A stretch of DNA of 40,524 bases from Desulfocarbo sp964620595 (GTDB lineage Bacteria > Desulfobacterota > Desulfarculia > Desulfarculales > Desulfarculaceae). How positions within the stretch are numbered: the first letter of the stretch is position 1; the number at the start of each line of letters is the position of its first letter. Positions 17,035 through 25,197 of this stretch are shown in pieces. The position numbers were made by a program, and so were the translations under genes. Location of the stretch: assembly GCA_964620595.1 (NCBI GenBank), contig CAZUHP010000032.1, positions 1 through 40,524 of the forward strand. Direction: 5' to 3'. The notes below the pieces were generated by a model. The model searched no databases and was not told the DNA's origin. It was given only the letters and a program-made list of their open reading frames with translations.

Positions 17035-18387
17035 TCAGCCTCCGGTGGCGTCCTGGATACCCTTGCCCACTGCATCCAGCAGGAGGTCCAGCTCCTCCAG
17101 GCTGGAGGACAGGGGAGGCATGAGCACCACCGTGTCCCCCAGGGGCCGCACTATGACCCCGTACTTGCGGGCGGCCATGATGGCCTGGTGGCCCATGCGC
17201 GCCTCGGGCGGGTAGGGTGTGTCCGTGGCCTTGTCCTGGCACAGCTCTATGCCCGCCATCAGGCCCTGCTGGCGCACCTGGACCACGTGGGGCAGCTCGG
17301 CCAGGCGCTCCAGGCCCCGGCGCAGGTGCTCGACCTTGAGGGTCAGGCCGGCGATGAGGCCGGTCTCGGCGATCAGCTCCAGGTTGGCCAGGGCCGCGGC
17401 GCAGGCGAGGGGATTGCCAGTATAGGTGTGGCCGTGGAAGAAGGTCTTGAACTCGGCGTATTCGCCCAGGAACGCCTGGTACACCCGCTCGCTGGCCAGG
17501 GTGGCGGCCAGGGGCAGCACCCCGCCGGTGAGGCCCTTGCCCAGGGCCATGAGGTCCGGCTCCACCCCCTCCCACTCGCAGGCGAACAGCTTGCCCGTGC
17601 GGCCGAAGCCGGTGGCCACCTCGTCGGCGATGAAAAGGATGTCGTGCCGCCGGGCGATCTCCCACAGCCGGCGGAGGTAGCCCTCGGGCTGCACGATCAT
17701 GCCGGCCGCGCCCTGCACCCGGGGCTCCACGATCAGGGCGCATATCTCCTCGCCGTGTTCGGCCAGCAGCGGTTCCAAGGCCTGGGCGCAGGCCAGGTCG
17801 CAGTCCGGGTGGCGCAGGCCCAGGGGGCAGCGCCGGCAAAAGGGCTGGGGCAGGCGGTGCACCGGAAAGAGCAGGGGGCCGTACACCTGGTGGAAAAGCT
17901 CGATACCGCCCACGCTCACCGCGCCCAGGGTGTCGCCGTGGTAGGCCTCCCCCAGGGCCACGAAGGTCTTTTTGCGGGGGTTGCCGCTCTGCTGCCAGTA
18001 CTGGTAGGCGATCTTGAGGGCTATCTCCACTGCGGTGGAGCCGCTCTCGGAGTAGAACACGTGGTCCAGGCCGCTGGGGGTGATGCGGACCAGTTCCGCG
18101 GCCAGGCGCACCGCGGGCGGATGGGAAAGGCCCAGCAGGGTGGAGTGGTCCAGCCGGTCCAACTGGTCGCGGATGGCCTGGTTGATGCGCGGGTGGTTGT
18201 GGCCGTGCACCGTGACCCACAGGGAGCTGACCCCGTCGAAGAAGCGCCGGCCCCGGCTGTCCAGGAGCCAGTTGCCCTCGGCGCGCTCGATGATGAGCGG
18301 CGGCTCCTCGGGCCAGATCTTCATCTGGGTGAAGGGGTGCCAGAGATGGGCCACGTCTGTGCTGATGAGATCTTCGGTGGATTGCAT
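17035..18387 (-). CDS. bioA: Adenosylmethionine-8-amino-7-oxononanoate aminotransferase
   Basis: This 450-residue class III PLP aminotransferase converts KAPA to DAPA. The N-terminal 'HLWHPFTQMKIW' is the BioA hallmark; 'DGVSSLWVTVHGHNHP', 'YSESGSTAVEIALK', 'FIADEVATGFGRTGKLFACE' and the PLP lysine in 'LMALGKGLTGG' follow. A Cys-containing insert (about residues 180-205, 'CRRCPLG', 'CDLACAQ') is like that of Gram-positive and delta-type BioA. It starts 2 nt after the bioB stop. Confidence 0.93.
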   Translation of the reverse strand: MQSTEDLISTDVAHLWHPFTQMKIWPEEPPLIIERAEGNWLLDSRGRRFFDGVSSLWVTVHGHNHPRINQAIRDQLDRLDHSTLLGLSHPPAVRLAAELVRITPSGLDHVFYSESGSTAVEIALKIAYQYWQQSGNPRKKTFVALGEAYHGDTLGAVSVGGIELFHQVYGPLLFPVHRLPQPFCRRCPLGLRHPDCDLACAQALEPLLAEHGEEICALIVEPRVQGAAGMIVQPEGYLRRLWEIARRHDILFIADEVATGFGRTGKLFACEWEGVEPDLMALGKGLTGGVLPLAATLASERVYQAFLGEYAEFKTFFHGHTYTGNPLACAAALANLELIAETGLIAGLTLKVEHLRRGLERLAELPHVVQVRQQGLMAGIELCQDKATDTPYPPEARMGHQAIMAARKYGVIVRPLGDTVVLMPPLSSSLEELDLLLDAVGKGIQDATGG

Positions 18388-18389
18388 GG

Positions 18390-19388
18390 CTAGGCGCTCG
18401 CGTTGCTTGCGGTCATCAGGTTGAGCCCCAGGGCGGCCACCTCGGCCGCGTCCTCGGCCGGGGTGCAGCCCTCGGTGGTGAGGTAGTCGCCGGTCATGGT
18501 GGCGCTGGCCCCGGCCAGGTACATGAGGGGCGCCAGGCGTCCCAGCACCTGGGCCCGGCCCCCGCAGCAGCGCAGGTGGGCGCGGGGGGCGAACAGGCGG
18601 AACACCGCCACCGCGGCCAGGGCCTCCAGGGGGGTGAGCTTGGCCAGGTGCCCCAGGGGGGTGCCGGGTATGGGGTTGAGGAAATTGAGTGGCACGCTTT
18701 CCGGGTCCAGCTCGGCCACGGCCTGGGCCAGCTCGGCCCGCTCCCAGGGGCTCTCGCCCAGGCCCACGATGCCGCCCACGCAGACCTCCAGGCCCGCCTC
18801 TTGGGCCAGGCGCACCGTCTCCACCCGGTCCTCAAAGGCGTGGGTGGTGCAGATGCGGGCGAAGTGGGTGGGCCCGGCCTCCAGGTTGTGGTGGTAGCGG
18901 CAGAGCCCGGCCCCGGCCAGGCGCCGCGCCTGCTCCCCGCTGAGCAGGCCCAGGGAGGCGCAGGGCAACACCCCGGCCTCTTTTCGCAGGCGCTCCACCG
19001 CCCGGCAGATGTCGTCCAGTTCCCGGCCCGAGGGGCAGGCCCGGCCGCTGGTCACGATGGAGAAGCGGCGCACCCCGTCGGCCGCGGCGCGCTTGCCCCG
19101 CTCAACCATCTCCTCCACCGAGAGCAGGGGGTACACCTGGGCACCGCCCTGGTGATGGGCGCTCTGGGCGCAAAAGGCGCAGTCCTCGGAGCAGCGGCCC
19201 GAGCGCGCGTTGACAATGGCGCAGAACTCCACCGCTTCGCCCAGGGCCTGGTGCCGCACCCGGCCGGCCGCGGCCATGAGCGCGCCGAGTTCGGCCAGGT
19301 CTCTTGGCTGCAACCAGGCGGCGGCCTGTTCCAGGGAAAGGGGCTTGCCGGCCAGGGCCTGGTCCGCGGCTTGCTCGAACTGGTTCAT
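18390..19388 (-). CDS. bioB: Biotin synthase (radical SAM)
   Basis: This 332-residue radical SAM enzyme inserts sulfur into dethiobiotin. 'CSEDCAFC' gives C66, C70 and C73 for the [4Fe-4S] cluster; 'YHHNLEAG' and 'GGIVGLGE' are conserved BioB segments, and the C-terminal 'TTEGCTPAED' is typical. It is the first gene of the biotin operon, with an AGAGGT ribosome site and a BirA-type operator 17 nt upstream of the start. Full length for the family. Confidence 0.95.
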   Translation of the reverse strand: MNQFEQAADQALAGKPLSLEQAAAWLQPRDLAELGALMAAAGRVRHQALGEAVEFCAIVNARSGRCSEDCAFCAQSAHHQGGAQVYPLLSVEEMVERGKRAAADGVRRFSIVTSGRACPSGRELDDICRAVERLRKEAGVLPCASLGLLSGEQARRLAGAGLCRYHHNLEAGPTHFARICTTHAFEDRVETVRLAQEAGLEVCVGGIVGLGESPWERAELAQAVAELDPESVPLNFLNPIPGTPLGHLAKLTPLEALAAVAVFRLFAPRAHLRCCGGRAQVLGRLAPLMYLAGASATMTGDYLTTEGCTPAEDAAEVAALGLNLMTASNASA

Positions 19389-19404
19389 GGGTGACCTCTT
19401 GGTG

Positions 19405-19439
19405 GATTGTCAACCATTATGCCGTACGGGTTGACAATC
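19405..19439 (-). promoter_or_regulatory. BirA operator overlapping the bioB promoter
   Basis: GATTGTCAACC (19405-19415) and GGTTGACAATC (19429-19439) form an 11-bp perfect inverted repeat with a 13-nt spacer, closely matching the known BirA site TTGTAAACC-N(14-16)-GGTTTACAA. On the minus strand the spacer contains CATAAT (19416-19421), a likely -10 box, so holo-BirA binding would block the bioB promoter. The spacer is slightly shorter than usually reported. birA lies directly upstream. Confidence 0.85.
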
Positions 19440-19509
19440 TATCACCAGTCGCCCCTGGGCGCAACCCGGGCCGCGCCGGCGGGAGGGGCTTGCCGAAAGG
19501 GCGGGAGGC

Positions 19510-20496
19510 TTATTCCATGGCGAGCAGGCTGACGTCGCCGTGACTGATGGGGCTCACCCGGCCGGGGCCTTCTTCCAGGAGCAGGGCGCCGCGCGGGTCG
19601 ATGCCCCGGGCGATGCCCGTGCGTATGGTTTCGCCGTCGCGCACCGTGACCCGGCGGCCGCAAAGGAGTGAACGCGCGGCATACTCCGCGGCCAGGGCCT
19701 GCCAATCCCCGGCCGCGGCCCGGGTGTACAGGGCGTGGGCCTCGGCCAGGATGCGGGCCAGGAGCAGGGCCCGGTCCCAGGGCCTTTTGGTGGCCGCCTT
19801 GAGGGAGGCGGCCGGGGCGGGCAGCTTGGCCAGTTGGCCGGGAGTGAGGTTCACGTTCAGCCCCACCCCCACCACCACGAACTCCACCTGCTCGGCTCGG
19901 CTGGTGAACTCGGTGAGGATGCCGGCCAGCTTGGCGCCCTGCAGGAACACGTCGTTGGGCCACTTGATGCGGGGCTCGAGCGGGCTCATTCCCTCCACCG
20001 CCCGGCAGATGGCCACCGCCGCCAGGTTGGTGAGGCCGAAGACCTGCTCCAGGTGCAGGCGGGGCCGCAGGATGAGGCTGAAGAGCAGGCAGGAGCCCTT
20101 GGGCGCCAGCCAGCGCCGGTCCAGCCGGCCCCGGCCCGCGCTCTGGTGCTCGGCCACCAGGCAGGCGCCATGGGGCGCGCCGGCCTCGGCCCGGCGGCGG
20201 GCCTCCAGGTTGGTGGAGTCGATGGTTTCGAAGTGGTACAGGGGCAGGCCCAGGCTGCCCGGCTCCAGGCGGGCCTCCACCCGCACCGGCAGCACCGAGC
20301 CGGGCTCGGAAACCAGTTGGTAGCCCTGGTTGGAACGGGCCGAGATGGAAAAGCCCTGCTGCCGCAGGGCGGCCACCGCCTTGCCCACCGCGGCCCGGGA
20401 GCAGCCCAGCACCTCGCCCATCTCCTCGCCCGAGCGGGGGCCGTCCGCCTCCAGCAGGAGGCGCAGCACCTGGGCCGGGCGGGAGGGGGTGTGCAT
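19510..20496 (-). CDS. birA: BirA, biotin-protein ligase and biotin operon repressor
   Basis: This 328-residue bifunctional protein has an N-terminal winged helix (about 8-62, 'VLGCSRAAVGKAVAALRQQG'). The ligase domain has 'GRGRLDRRW' (121-129), the biotinoyl-AMP loop, and 'KWPND' (178-182), followed by a small C-terminal SH3-like domain. It makes biotinyl-AMP, biotinylates carrier protein, and when saturated binds the operator at 19405-19439 just downstream. Its start overlaps the preceding phosphatase stop by one base (TGATG), so it is made from an upstream transcript rather than from the bio promoter. Confidence 0.94.
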   Translation of the reverse strand: MHTPSRPAQVLRLLLEADGPRSGEEMGEVLGCSRAAVGKAVAALRQQGFSISARSNQGYQLVSEPGSVLPVRVEARLEPGSLGLPLYHFETIDSTNLEARRRAEAGAPHGACLVAEHQSAGRGRLDRRWLAPKGSCLLFSLILRPRLHLEQVFGLTNLAAVAICRAVEGMSPLEPRIKWPNDVFLQGAKLAGILTEFTSRAEQVEFVVVGVGLNVNLTPGQLAKLPAPAASLKAATKRPWDRALLLARILAEAHALYTRAAAGDWQALAAEYAARSLLCGRRVTVRDGETIRTGIARGIDPRGALLLEEGPGRVSPISHGDVSLLAME

Positions 20497-21302
20497 CAGG
20501 CCGTCTCCTCCAGGGCCGCCAGCACCGCTGCGTTCCAGCCCCTGGGCCCCGGCTCGGGCTGGCGGATGAGCCCGGGGAGGTCCAGTTCCGCGTGGCTGCC
20601 GTCGGGCCGGGCCACCAGCACCGGCCGCTCCACCGCGGCCAGCATGGGCGCGTCATTGGGCGCGTCGCCCAGGGCCATGGTCACCAGCTCGGGGTCGTAG
20701 AGGCGGTAGAGGCCGGCCGCCAGCTCCACGGCCTTGCCCTTGTCGCCGCCGGACAGGAGATGGAAGAAACGCCCACCCCGGGTGACCTCCAGGCCGGCTT
20801 CCCGGGCGGCCTGGCTGAACTCCTCGGCCTGCTCTTCCGCCCGGGGCAGCCACACCGGCTCGTCGAAGTCGCGCTGCCGGGCCAGGGCGGCCTGGGCCTG
20901 GGGCAGGCCGGTCAGCTCGGCCACCTCCTGGTCGCTCAGGTCGCCGAAGCCCTTGGCCCCGAAGCGTTCCTTGAAGCGGGCAAAGCGGCTGCGCACCTCT
21001 TGGATGGGCAGGCCCAGGGCGCGCTGGCGCCAGCCCGGGCCGGCCGGCTTCCAGCCCGGCTCGCCGGCCAGGAGGTGCTCCTTGGGGATGAACATGCCGC
21101 CGCCGTTTTCGGTGATGAAAGGCGCTTGCAGGCGCAGGCCGTACCAGATGTTTTGCATCTCGGCCCGCGTCTTGCTGGAGCAGAGCACCAGGGGCACCCC
21201 GCGCTCCCGCAGGGCCTGGAGGGCGGGCAGGGCGGGCTGGTAGGAGTAGTCCGCATGGTCCAGGAGCGTGCCGTCCAGGTCGCTGAAGATGACAAGTCCC
21301 AT
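20496..21302 (-). CDS. HAD-IIB phosphatase, mannosyl-3-phosphoglycerate phosphatase-like
   Basis: This 268-residue enzyme has HAD motif I 'SDLDGTLLD' (D8, D10), motif II-like 'LVLCSSKTRAEM', motif III 'SGGDKGKAVELA' and motif IV 'ALGDAPNDAPML'. 'FITENGGGMFIP' and the cap sequence resemble mannosyl-3-phosphoglycerate phosphatase (YedP family), which makes the compatible solute mannosylglycerate or glucosylglycerate. No synthase partner is in the window, so the substrate is uncertain. The ATG at 21302 is preferred over 21308 because GAGGAGG ends 7 nt before it. It lies between thiC and birA, coupled to birA. Confidence 0.8.
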   Translation of the reverse strand: MGLVIFSDLDGTLLDHADYSYQPALPALQALRERGVPLVLCSSKTRAEMQNIWYGLRLQAPFITENGGGMFIPKEHLLAGEPGWKPAGPGWRQRALGLPIQEVRSRFARFKERFGAKGFGDLSDQEVAELTGLPQAQAALARQRDFDEPVWLPRAEEQAEEFSQAAREAGLEVTRGGRFFHLLSGGDKGKAVELAAGLYRLYDPELVTMALGDAPNDAPMLAAVERPVLVARPDGSHAELDLPGLIRQPEPGPRGWNAAVLAALEETA

Positions 21303-21364
21303 GGCCATACCTCCTCGGGTCTGTTCCCACAGGCTTGGCTGTAAGCGTCTTCCGCCGGCGGTCC

Positions 21365-22666
21365 CTAGGCGGACTCCCGGGGCCGGAAGTAGTCCCGCAT
21401 GAGGCGCACCGCGCAATACTTGCCGCACATGGTGCACACCTCGTCCTCGGTGGGACGGCTGCCCGAGCGTATGGCGCGGGCGGTCTTGGGGTCCAGGCAC
21501 AGGGCCATCATCTGGTCCCAGTCCATGCGCCGCCGGGCCTTGGCCATCTGCCGGTCGCGCTGGATGCTGGCCTTGCGTCCCCGGGCGATGTCCGCGGCGT
21601 GGGCCGCGATGCGGGTGGTGACCACCCCCTCGTACACTTCCTCCGGCCCGGGCAGGGCCAGGTGTTCGCTGGGGGTAACGTAGCACAGGAAGTCCGCCCC
21701 GGCCCAGGCGGCCAGGGCGCCGCCGATGGCGCAGGCCACGTGGTCGTGGCCGGCGGCGATGTCGGTGACCAGGGGGCCCAGCACGTAGAAGGGCGCGTTG
21801 TGGCAGAGCCGCTTTTGCAGCTTGATGTTGGCCTCCACCTGGTCCAGGGGCACGTGGCCCGGCCCCTCTATCATCACCTGCACACCCGCGTCCCAGGCCC
21901 GCTGGGTGAGTTCGCCCAGGGTGATCAGCTCACTGACCTGGGCGCGGTCGGTGGCATCGGCCAGGCAGCCGGGGCGCAGGCCATCGCCCAGGGAGATGGT
22001 CACGTCGTGGGCGCGCAGGATCTCCAGCAGGCGGTCGTACTGCTCGTAAAAGGGGTTCTCCTTGTGGTTGGCCACCATCCAGCAGGCCAGAAAGGAGCCG
22101 CCCCGGCTCACGATGTCCGTGACCCGGCCCTCGCTGCGCAGCCGCTCCAGGGCGCCCAGGGTGACCCCGCAGTGCACGGTCATGAAGTCCACGCCCTCGG
22201 CCGCCTGCTCCTCGATCACCGCGAACATCTCGTCCGGGGTCATGTCCACGATGCCCCGGTCCTGGCCGGTCACCTTGACCGCGGCCTGGTAGATGGGCAC
22301 CGTGCCCACCGGCACCGGGGAGCCGGCCAGCACCTGGGCCCGCAGGGCCTTGAGGTCGCCGCCGGTGGAGAGGTCCATCACCGCGTCGGCCCCGGCCTCC
22401 AGGGCCGCGGCCAGCTTGGCCTTTTCCTCCTCCGGGTCGGCCCGGTCCGGGCTGGTGCCCAGGTTGGCGTTCACCTTGACGGTGAGTCCTTCGCCCACTC
22501 CCTTGGGCTTCAGGTTGGCGTGGGCCGGGTTGGCCGGGATGGCCACCCGGCCGGCGGCCACCAGCTCGCGCAGGCGTTCGGGCTCCAGCCCCTCTTCCGC
22601 CGCCACTGCGGCCATGGCCTCGGTTATCTTGCCGGCGCGGGCCGCCTCCAGTTGGGTCTGGCTCAT
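21365..22666 (-). CDS. thiC: Phosphomethylpyrimidine synthase ThiC
   Basis: This 433-residue protein is the short, core-only form of ThiC, which rearranges AIR to HMP-P. 'NANLGTSPD', 'DLSTGGDL', 'GGSFLACWM', 'SLGDGLRPGC', 'MIEGPGHVPL' and 'CYVTPSEHLALP' are all ThiC signatures. The C-terminal cluster motif reads 'CTMCGKYC', with a CX2CX3C spacing where the textbook motif is CX2CX4C. It lacks the N-terminal domain of long ThiC. It begins 3 nt after the thiDN stop with GGAGG upstream, so it is in the TPP-riboswitch operon. Confidence 0.95.
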   Translation of the reverse strand: MSQTQLEAARAGKITEAMAAVAAEEGLEPERLRELVAAGRVAIPANPAHANLKPKGVGEGLTVKVNANLGTSPDRADPEEEKAKLAAALEAGADAVMDLSTGGDLKALRAQVLAGSPVPVGTVPIYQAAVKVTGQDRGIVDMTPDEMFAVIEEQAAEGVDFMTVHCGVTLGALERLRSEGRVTDIVSRGGSFLACWMVANHKENPFYEQYDRLLEILRAHDVTISLGDGLRPGCLADATDRAQVSELITLGELTQRAWDAGVQVMIEGPGHVPLDQVEANIKLQKRLCHNAPFYVLGPLVTDIAAGHDHVACAIGGALAAWAGADFLCYVTPSEHLALPGPEEVYEGVVTTRIAAHAADIARGRKASIQRDRQMAKARRRMDWDQMMALCLDPKTARAIRSGSRPTEDEVCTMCGKYCAVRLMRDYFRPRESA

Positions 22667-22669
22667 GAC

Positions 22670-24013
22670 CTATTCCTCCTTGCCGGCCAGGGCCAGCACC
22701 ATGTTGACCAACTCGTCGGGATTTCTGCCCAGGATGCGCAGCACCGGCTCTTTGCCCACCTCGCCCCGGTCGAAGATGGCGTCCGGCACCCGGCCCAGCT
22801 TGGCGATCACGCTGGCCGTGCCCCACTCCAGGCTGGAGCCCTCCCGGGCCTTGACCTCGGGCGGCTCCTCGGCCCGGGAAAATTCGCCCACCAGCCAGCC
22901 CAGCCCCCGCGCCCGCTCCACCAGCTCCTCGCTGAAACGCAGGGCCATGGCCGCCCGCCTTTGGGGGTCTGCGGCGCAGGCGGTGAGCACTATCTTGGCC
23001 ACGTGGCGGCTGGCGCCCGGCCGGGGCACGCCCACCGCCTTCAGGCGGTCGCCCAGGTGGGTGATGCGTCCGGGCACCGCGATTACTTCCTCGAAAGAGG
23101 CCGCGCCGGGCAAGGCGTAGCCCATCTGGCCGCGCACCTCGGGTATCATCTCCGCCAGGCCGGGCACTGCCTCCAGCCGGGCCAGGGCGGCCTCCATCTC
23201 GGCCAGGCACTGGCCCAGGCAAAGCCGGGGCTCCAGGTCGGCCAGGGCGTTCACCGGGCCGTGCCCCGAACCCAGGGCCAGGCCGCCCCCGATGGCCCGC
23301 CGCACCAGGAGCCGGGCCCGGGCCACGGCCGGGGCCAGGTCCCAGCCCGCGGCCAGCAGCGCGGCGCAGGCCGAGGCCAGGGTGCAGCCGGTGCCATGGG
23401 TGTGGGGGGTGTCTATGCGCGGCGCGGCGAACTCGGTAAGCTCCCGGCCGTCGAACAGCACGTCGCAGGGGTCCTCGGCCAGGTGCCCGCCCTTGACCAG
23501 GGCGGCCTTGGCACCCAGGGCCACCAGGTCCCGGGCGGCCTGGGCCATCTCGGCCCGGTTCTTCACCGGCCGTCCCAGGAGTTCGCCGGCCTCGTCCAGG
23601 TTGGGGGTGATGAGGCTGGCCCGGGGAAGCAGCTCCTCCCGCAAGGCGGCCACCGCCTCGGCCGCCAGCAGCCGGTCGCCGCCCTTGGCCACCATCACCG
23701 GGTCCACCACCACCGGCACCTCCAGGCCGGTCACCAACTCGGCCACCAGTTCCACCAGTTCGGCCGAGTGCAGCATGCCGGTCTTGACCGCGTCCAGGCC
23801 GATGTCATCGGCCACCGCCCGGAACTGGGCGCGCACGAACTCCAGGGGCACCGGGTGCACGGCCTGCACCCCCAGGGTGTTCTGGGCGGTCAGGGCGGTT
23901 ATGGCGGTCATGCCGTGGGCGCCCAGGGCGGCCACGGCCTTGAGGTCTGCCTGGATGCCGGCCCCGCCGCCGGAGTCCGAGCCGGCGATGATCAGGACCC
24001 TGGGCATGGTCAT
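22670..24013 (-). CDS. thiDN: ThiD-ThiN fusion (HMP/HMP-P kinase and thiamine-phosphate synthase)
   Basis: This 447-residue protein has residues 1-260 as ThiD: 'LIIAGSDSGGGAGIQADLK', 'VVDPVMVAKGG', 'LITPNLDEAGELLG' and 'HTHGTGCTLASA'. Residues about 275-447 match ThiN, the non-orthologous thiamine-phosphate synthase known in archaea and some bacteria ('GRITHLGDRLKAVG', 'FGRTASVIAKLG'-like 'WGTASVIAKLG'). The fusion would phosphorylate HMP-P and couple it to the thiazole phosphate, replacing ThiE. It lies directly downstream of the TPP riboswitch. Confidence 0.92.
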   Translation of the reverse strand: MTMPRVLIIAGSDSGGGAGIQADLKAVAALGAHGMTAITALTAQNTLGVQAVHPVPLEFVRAQFRAVADDIGLDAVKTGMLHSAELVELVAELVTGLEVPVVVDPVMVAKGGDRLLAAEAVAALREELLPRASLITPNLDEAGELLGRPVKNRAEMAQAARDLVALGAKAALVKGGHLAEDPCDVLFDGRELTEFAAPRIDTPHTHGTGCTLASACAALLAAGWDLAPAVARARLLVRRAIGGGLALGSGHGPVNALADLEPRLCLGQCLAEMEAALARLEAVPGLAEMIPEVRGQMGYALPGAASFEEVIAVPGRITHLGDRLKAVGVPRPGASRHVAKIVLTACAADPQRRAAMALRFSEELVERARGLGWLVGEFSRAEEPPEVKAREGSSLEWGTASVIAKLGRVPDAIFDRGEVGKEPVLRILGRNPDELVNMVLALAGKEE

Positions 24014-24095
24014 GTGACAATGCTCCCTGCCTAAAAGGTTTGGGAAAACGCTTGCCAGGGAGGCCCAGGCGGGCTTAGGGGTGGGTTTTGAGGAC

Positions 24096-24218
24096 CTGTC
24101 CCTACGCCGGTATTACCCGGATCAGGTTCAAGGGGTTGCCCCGCTTCGCGGCCCGGGGAGCCTACCTCCCCCCTCGAGCCTTGCCGCGGGGCTCTCAGCC
24201 CTTGTCGGGCACCCCCAG
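24096..24218 (-). ncRNA. TPP riboswitch (THI element)
   Basis: Read on the minus strand, the conserved core is present: GGGGGTGCCC (5' stem), GGCTGAGA, then CCCTTGAACCTGATCCGGGT, ATACCGGCGTAGGGA at the 3' side, with a variable stem between. It controls thiDN-thiC by TPP binding; with about 80 nt between aptamer and start codon I cannot tell whether transcription or translation is regulated, as no clear intrinsic terminator is seen. Confidence 0.95.
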
Positions 24219-24226
24219 GCGCCATA

Positions 24227-24255
24227 AAGGTATCAGGCCCCGCCGGGTTAGTCAA
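24227..24255 (-). promoter_or_regulatory. Promoter of the thiamine operon
   Basis: On the minus strand TTGACT (plus 24250-24255) and TACCTT (24227-24232) are spaced by 17 nt, with transcription expected to start near 24220, right at the 5' edge of the riboswitch. The -10 is weak. Confidence 0.5.
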
Positions 24256-24292
24256 CGCGGCCGGAGCTTGAAGGGCGTGTCAAATCGTTAAC

Positions 24293-24322
24293 TTGACGAT
24301 ATCCATCGCTCTCTCTTATAGT
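24293..24322 (+). promoter_or_regulatory. Promoter of the mlaEFD operon
   Basis: TTGACG (24293-24298) and TATAGT (24317-24322) with an 18-nt spacer match sigma-70 consensus well. The promoter is divergent from the thiamine promoter and about 95 nt before the mlaE start. Confidence 0.6.
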
Positions 24323-24418
24323 GGGTGACAGCCGCTTCGCCCCGGATGGGCCGGCGCCGTGACAAGTCGGTTTCCGCGGCGGGAGGAGCCACCTTTCCGC
24401 ATTCTCGAGGTTGCAGCC

Positions 24419-25195
24419 ATGACCTGGACCAGCCCGCTGGCTTACACCGGCCGCCTCACCATCAGCTTTCTGGAGGAAGCGGGCGAGATCATCCTGCTTC
24501 TGATCCAGACCTTCCTCTGGATGCTGCGGCCCCCCTTTCGCCTGCGCCAGGTCTTCAAGCAGATGGAGTTCGTGGGGGTCAAGTCCCTGAACGTGGTGCT
24601 GCTCACCGGTCTGTTCACCGGCGGCGTGTTCGCCTTGCAGACCTATCACGGCTTTTCCATGTTCGGCGCCGAGAGCCTGGTGGGCTCCACCGTGGCCCTG
24701 GCCCTCACCCGCGAGTTGGGGCCGGTGCTGACCTCGCTCATGGTGACCGGCCGGGCGGGCAGCGCCATGGCCGCCGAGCTGGGCACCATGCGGGTGACCG
24801 AACAGATAGACGCGCTCTACGTCATGGCGGTGAGTCCCATCCAGTACCTGGTGTTGCCCCGGGTGGTGGCCGCGGTGTGCATGCTGCCGGTGCTTACCGT
24901 CATCTGTGACTTCGTGGGCATCTGGGGAGGCTATGTGGTGGGGGTGAAGATGCTGGGCATAAACGAGGGCATCTTCATGGCCAAGATCATCGAGTACCTG
25001 GATTTCGCCGACATCGGCATGGGCCTGGTCAAGTCCTCCTTCTTCGGCCTCATCCTCTCCCTGATCGGCTGCTACAAGGGCTTTTACGCCAGCGGCGGGG
25101 CCGAGGGCGTGGGCCGCGCCACCACCCGGGCCGTGGTCCTGGCCAGCGTGTCCATCCTGGCCGCGGACTACGTGCTCACGGCGATCATGTTCTAG
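24419..25195 (+). CDS. mlaE: MlaE-like permease of an MCE lipid transporter
   Basis: This 258-residue inner-membrane protein has 5-6 helices and the MlaE family core 'ELGPVLTSLMVTGRAGSAMAAELGTM' split over about residues 93-118, followed by 'EQIDALYVMAVSPIQYLVLPR'. It forms the permease of the ABC complex moving phospholipids between the two membranes. The ATG at 24419 has GAGG 8 nt upstream; a longer frame to 24359 lacks support. mlaF starts 2 nt after the stop. Confidence 0.92.
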   Translation: MTWTSPLAYTGRLTISFLEEAGEIILLLIQTFLWMLRPPFRLRQVFKQMEFVGVKSLNVVLLTGLFTGGVFALQTYHGFSMFGAESLVGSTVALALTRELGPVLTSLMVTGRAGSAMAAELGTMRVTEQIDALYVMAVSPIQYLVLPRVVAAVCMLPVLTVICDFVGIWGGYVVGVKMLGINEGIFMAKIIEYLDFADIGMGLVKSSFFGLILSLIGCYKGFYASGGAEGVGRATTRAVVLASVSILAADYVLTAIMF

Positions 25196-25197
25196 CC

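Noticed and set aside
21335..24034. Long open frame on the plus strand (899 codons)
   Set aside because: Antisense to thiC and thiDN; repetitive composition and no recognisable motif.
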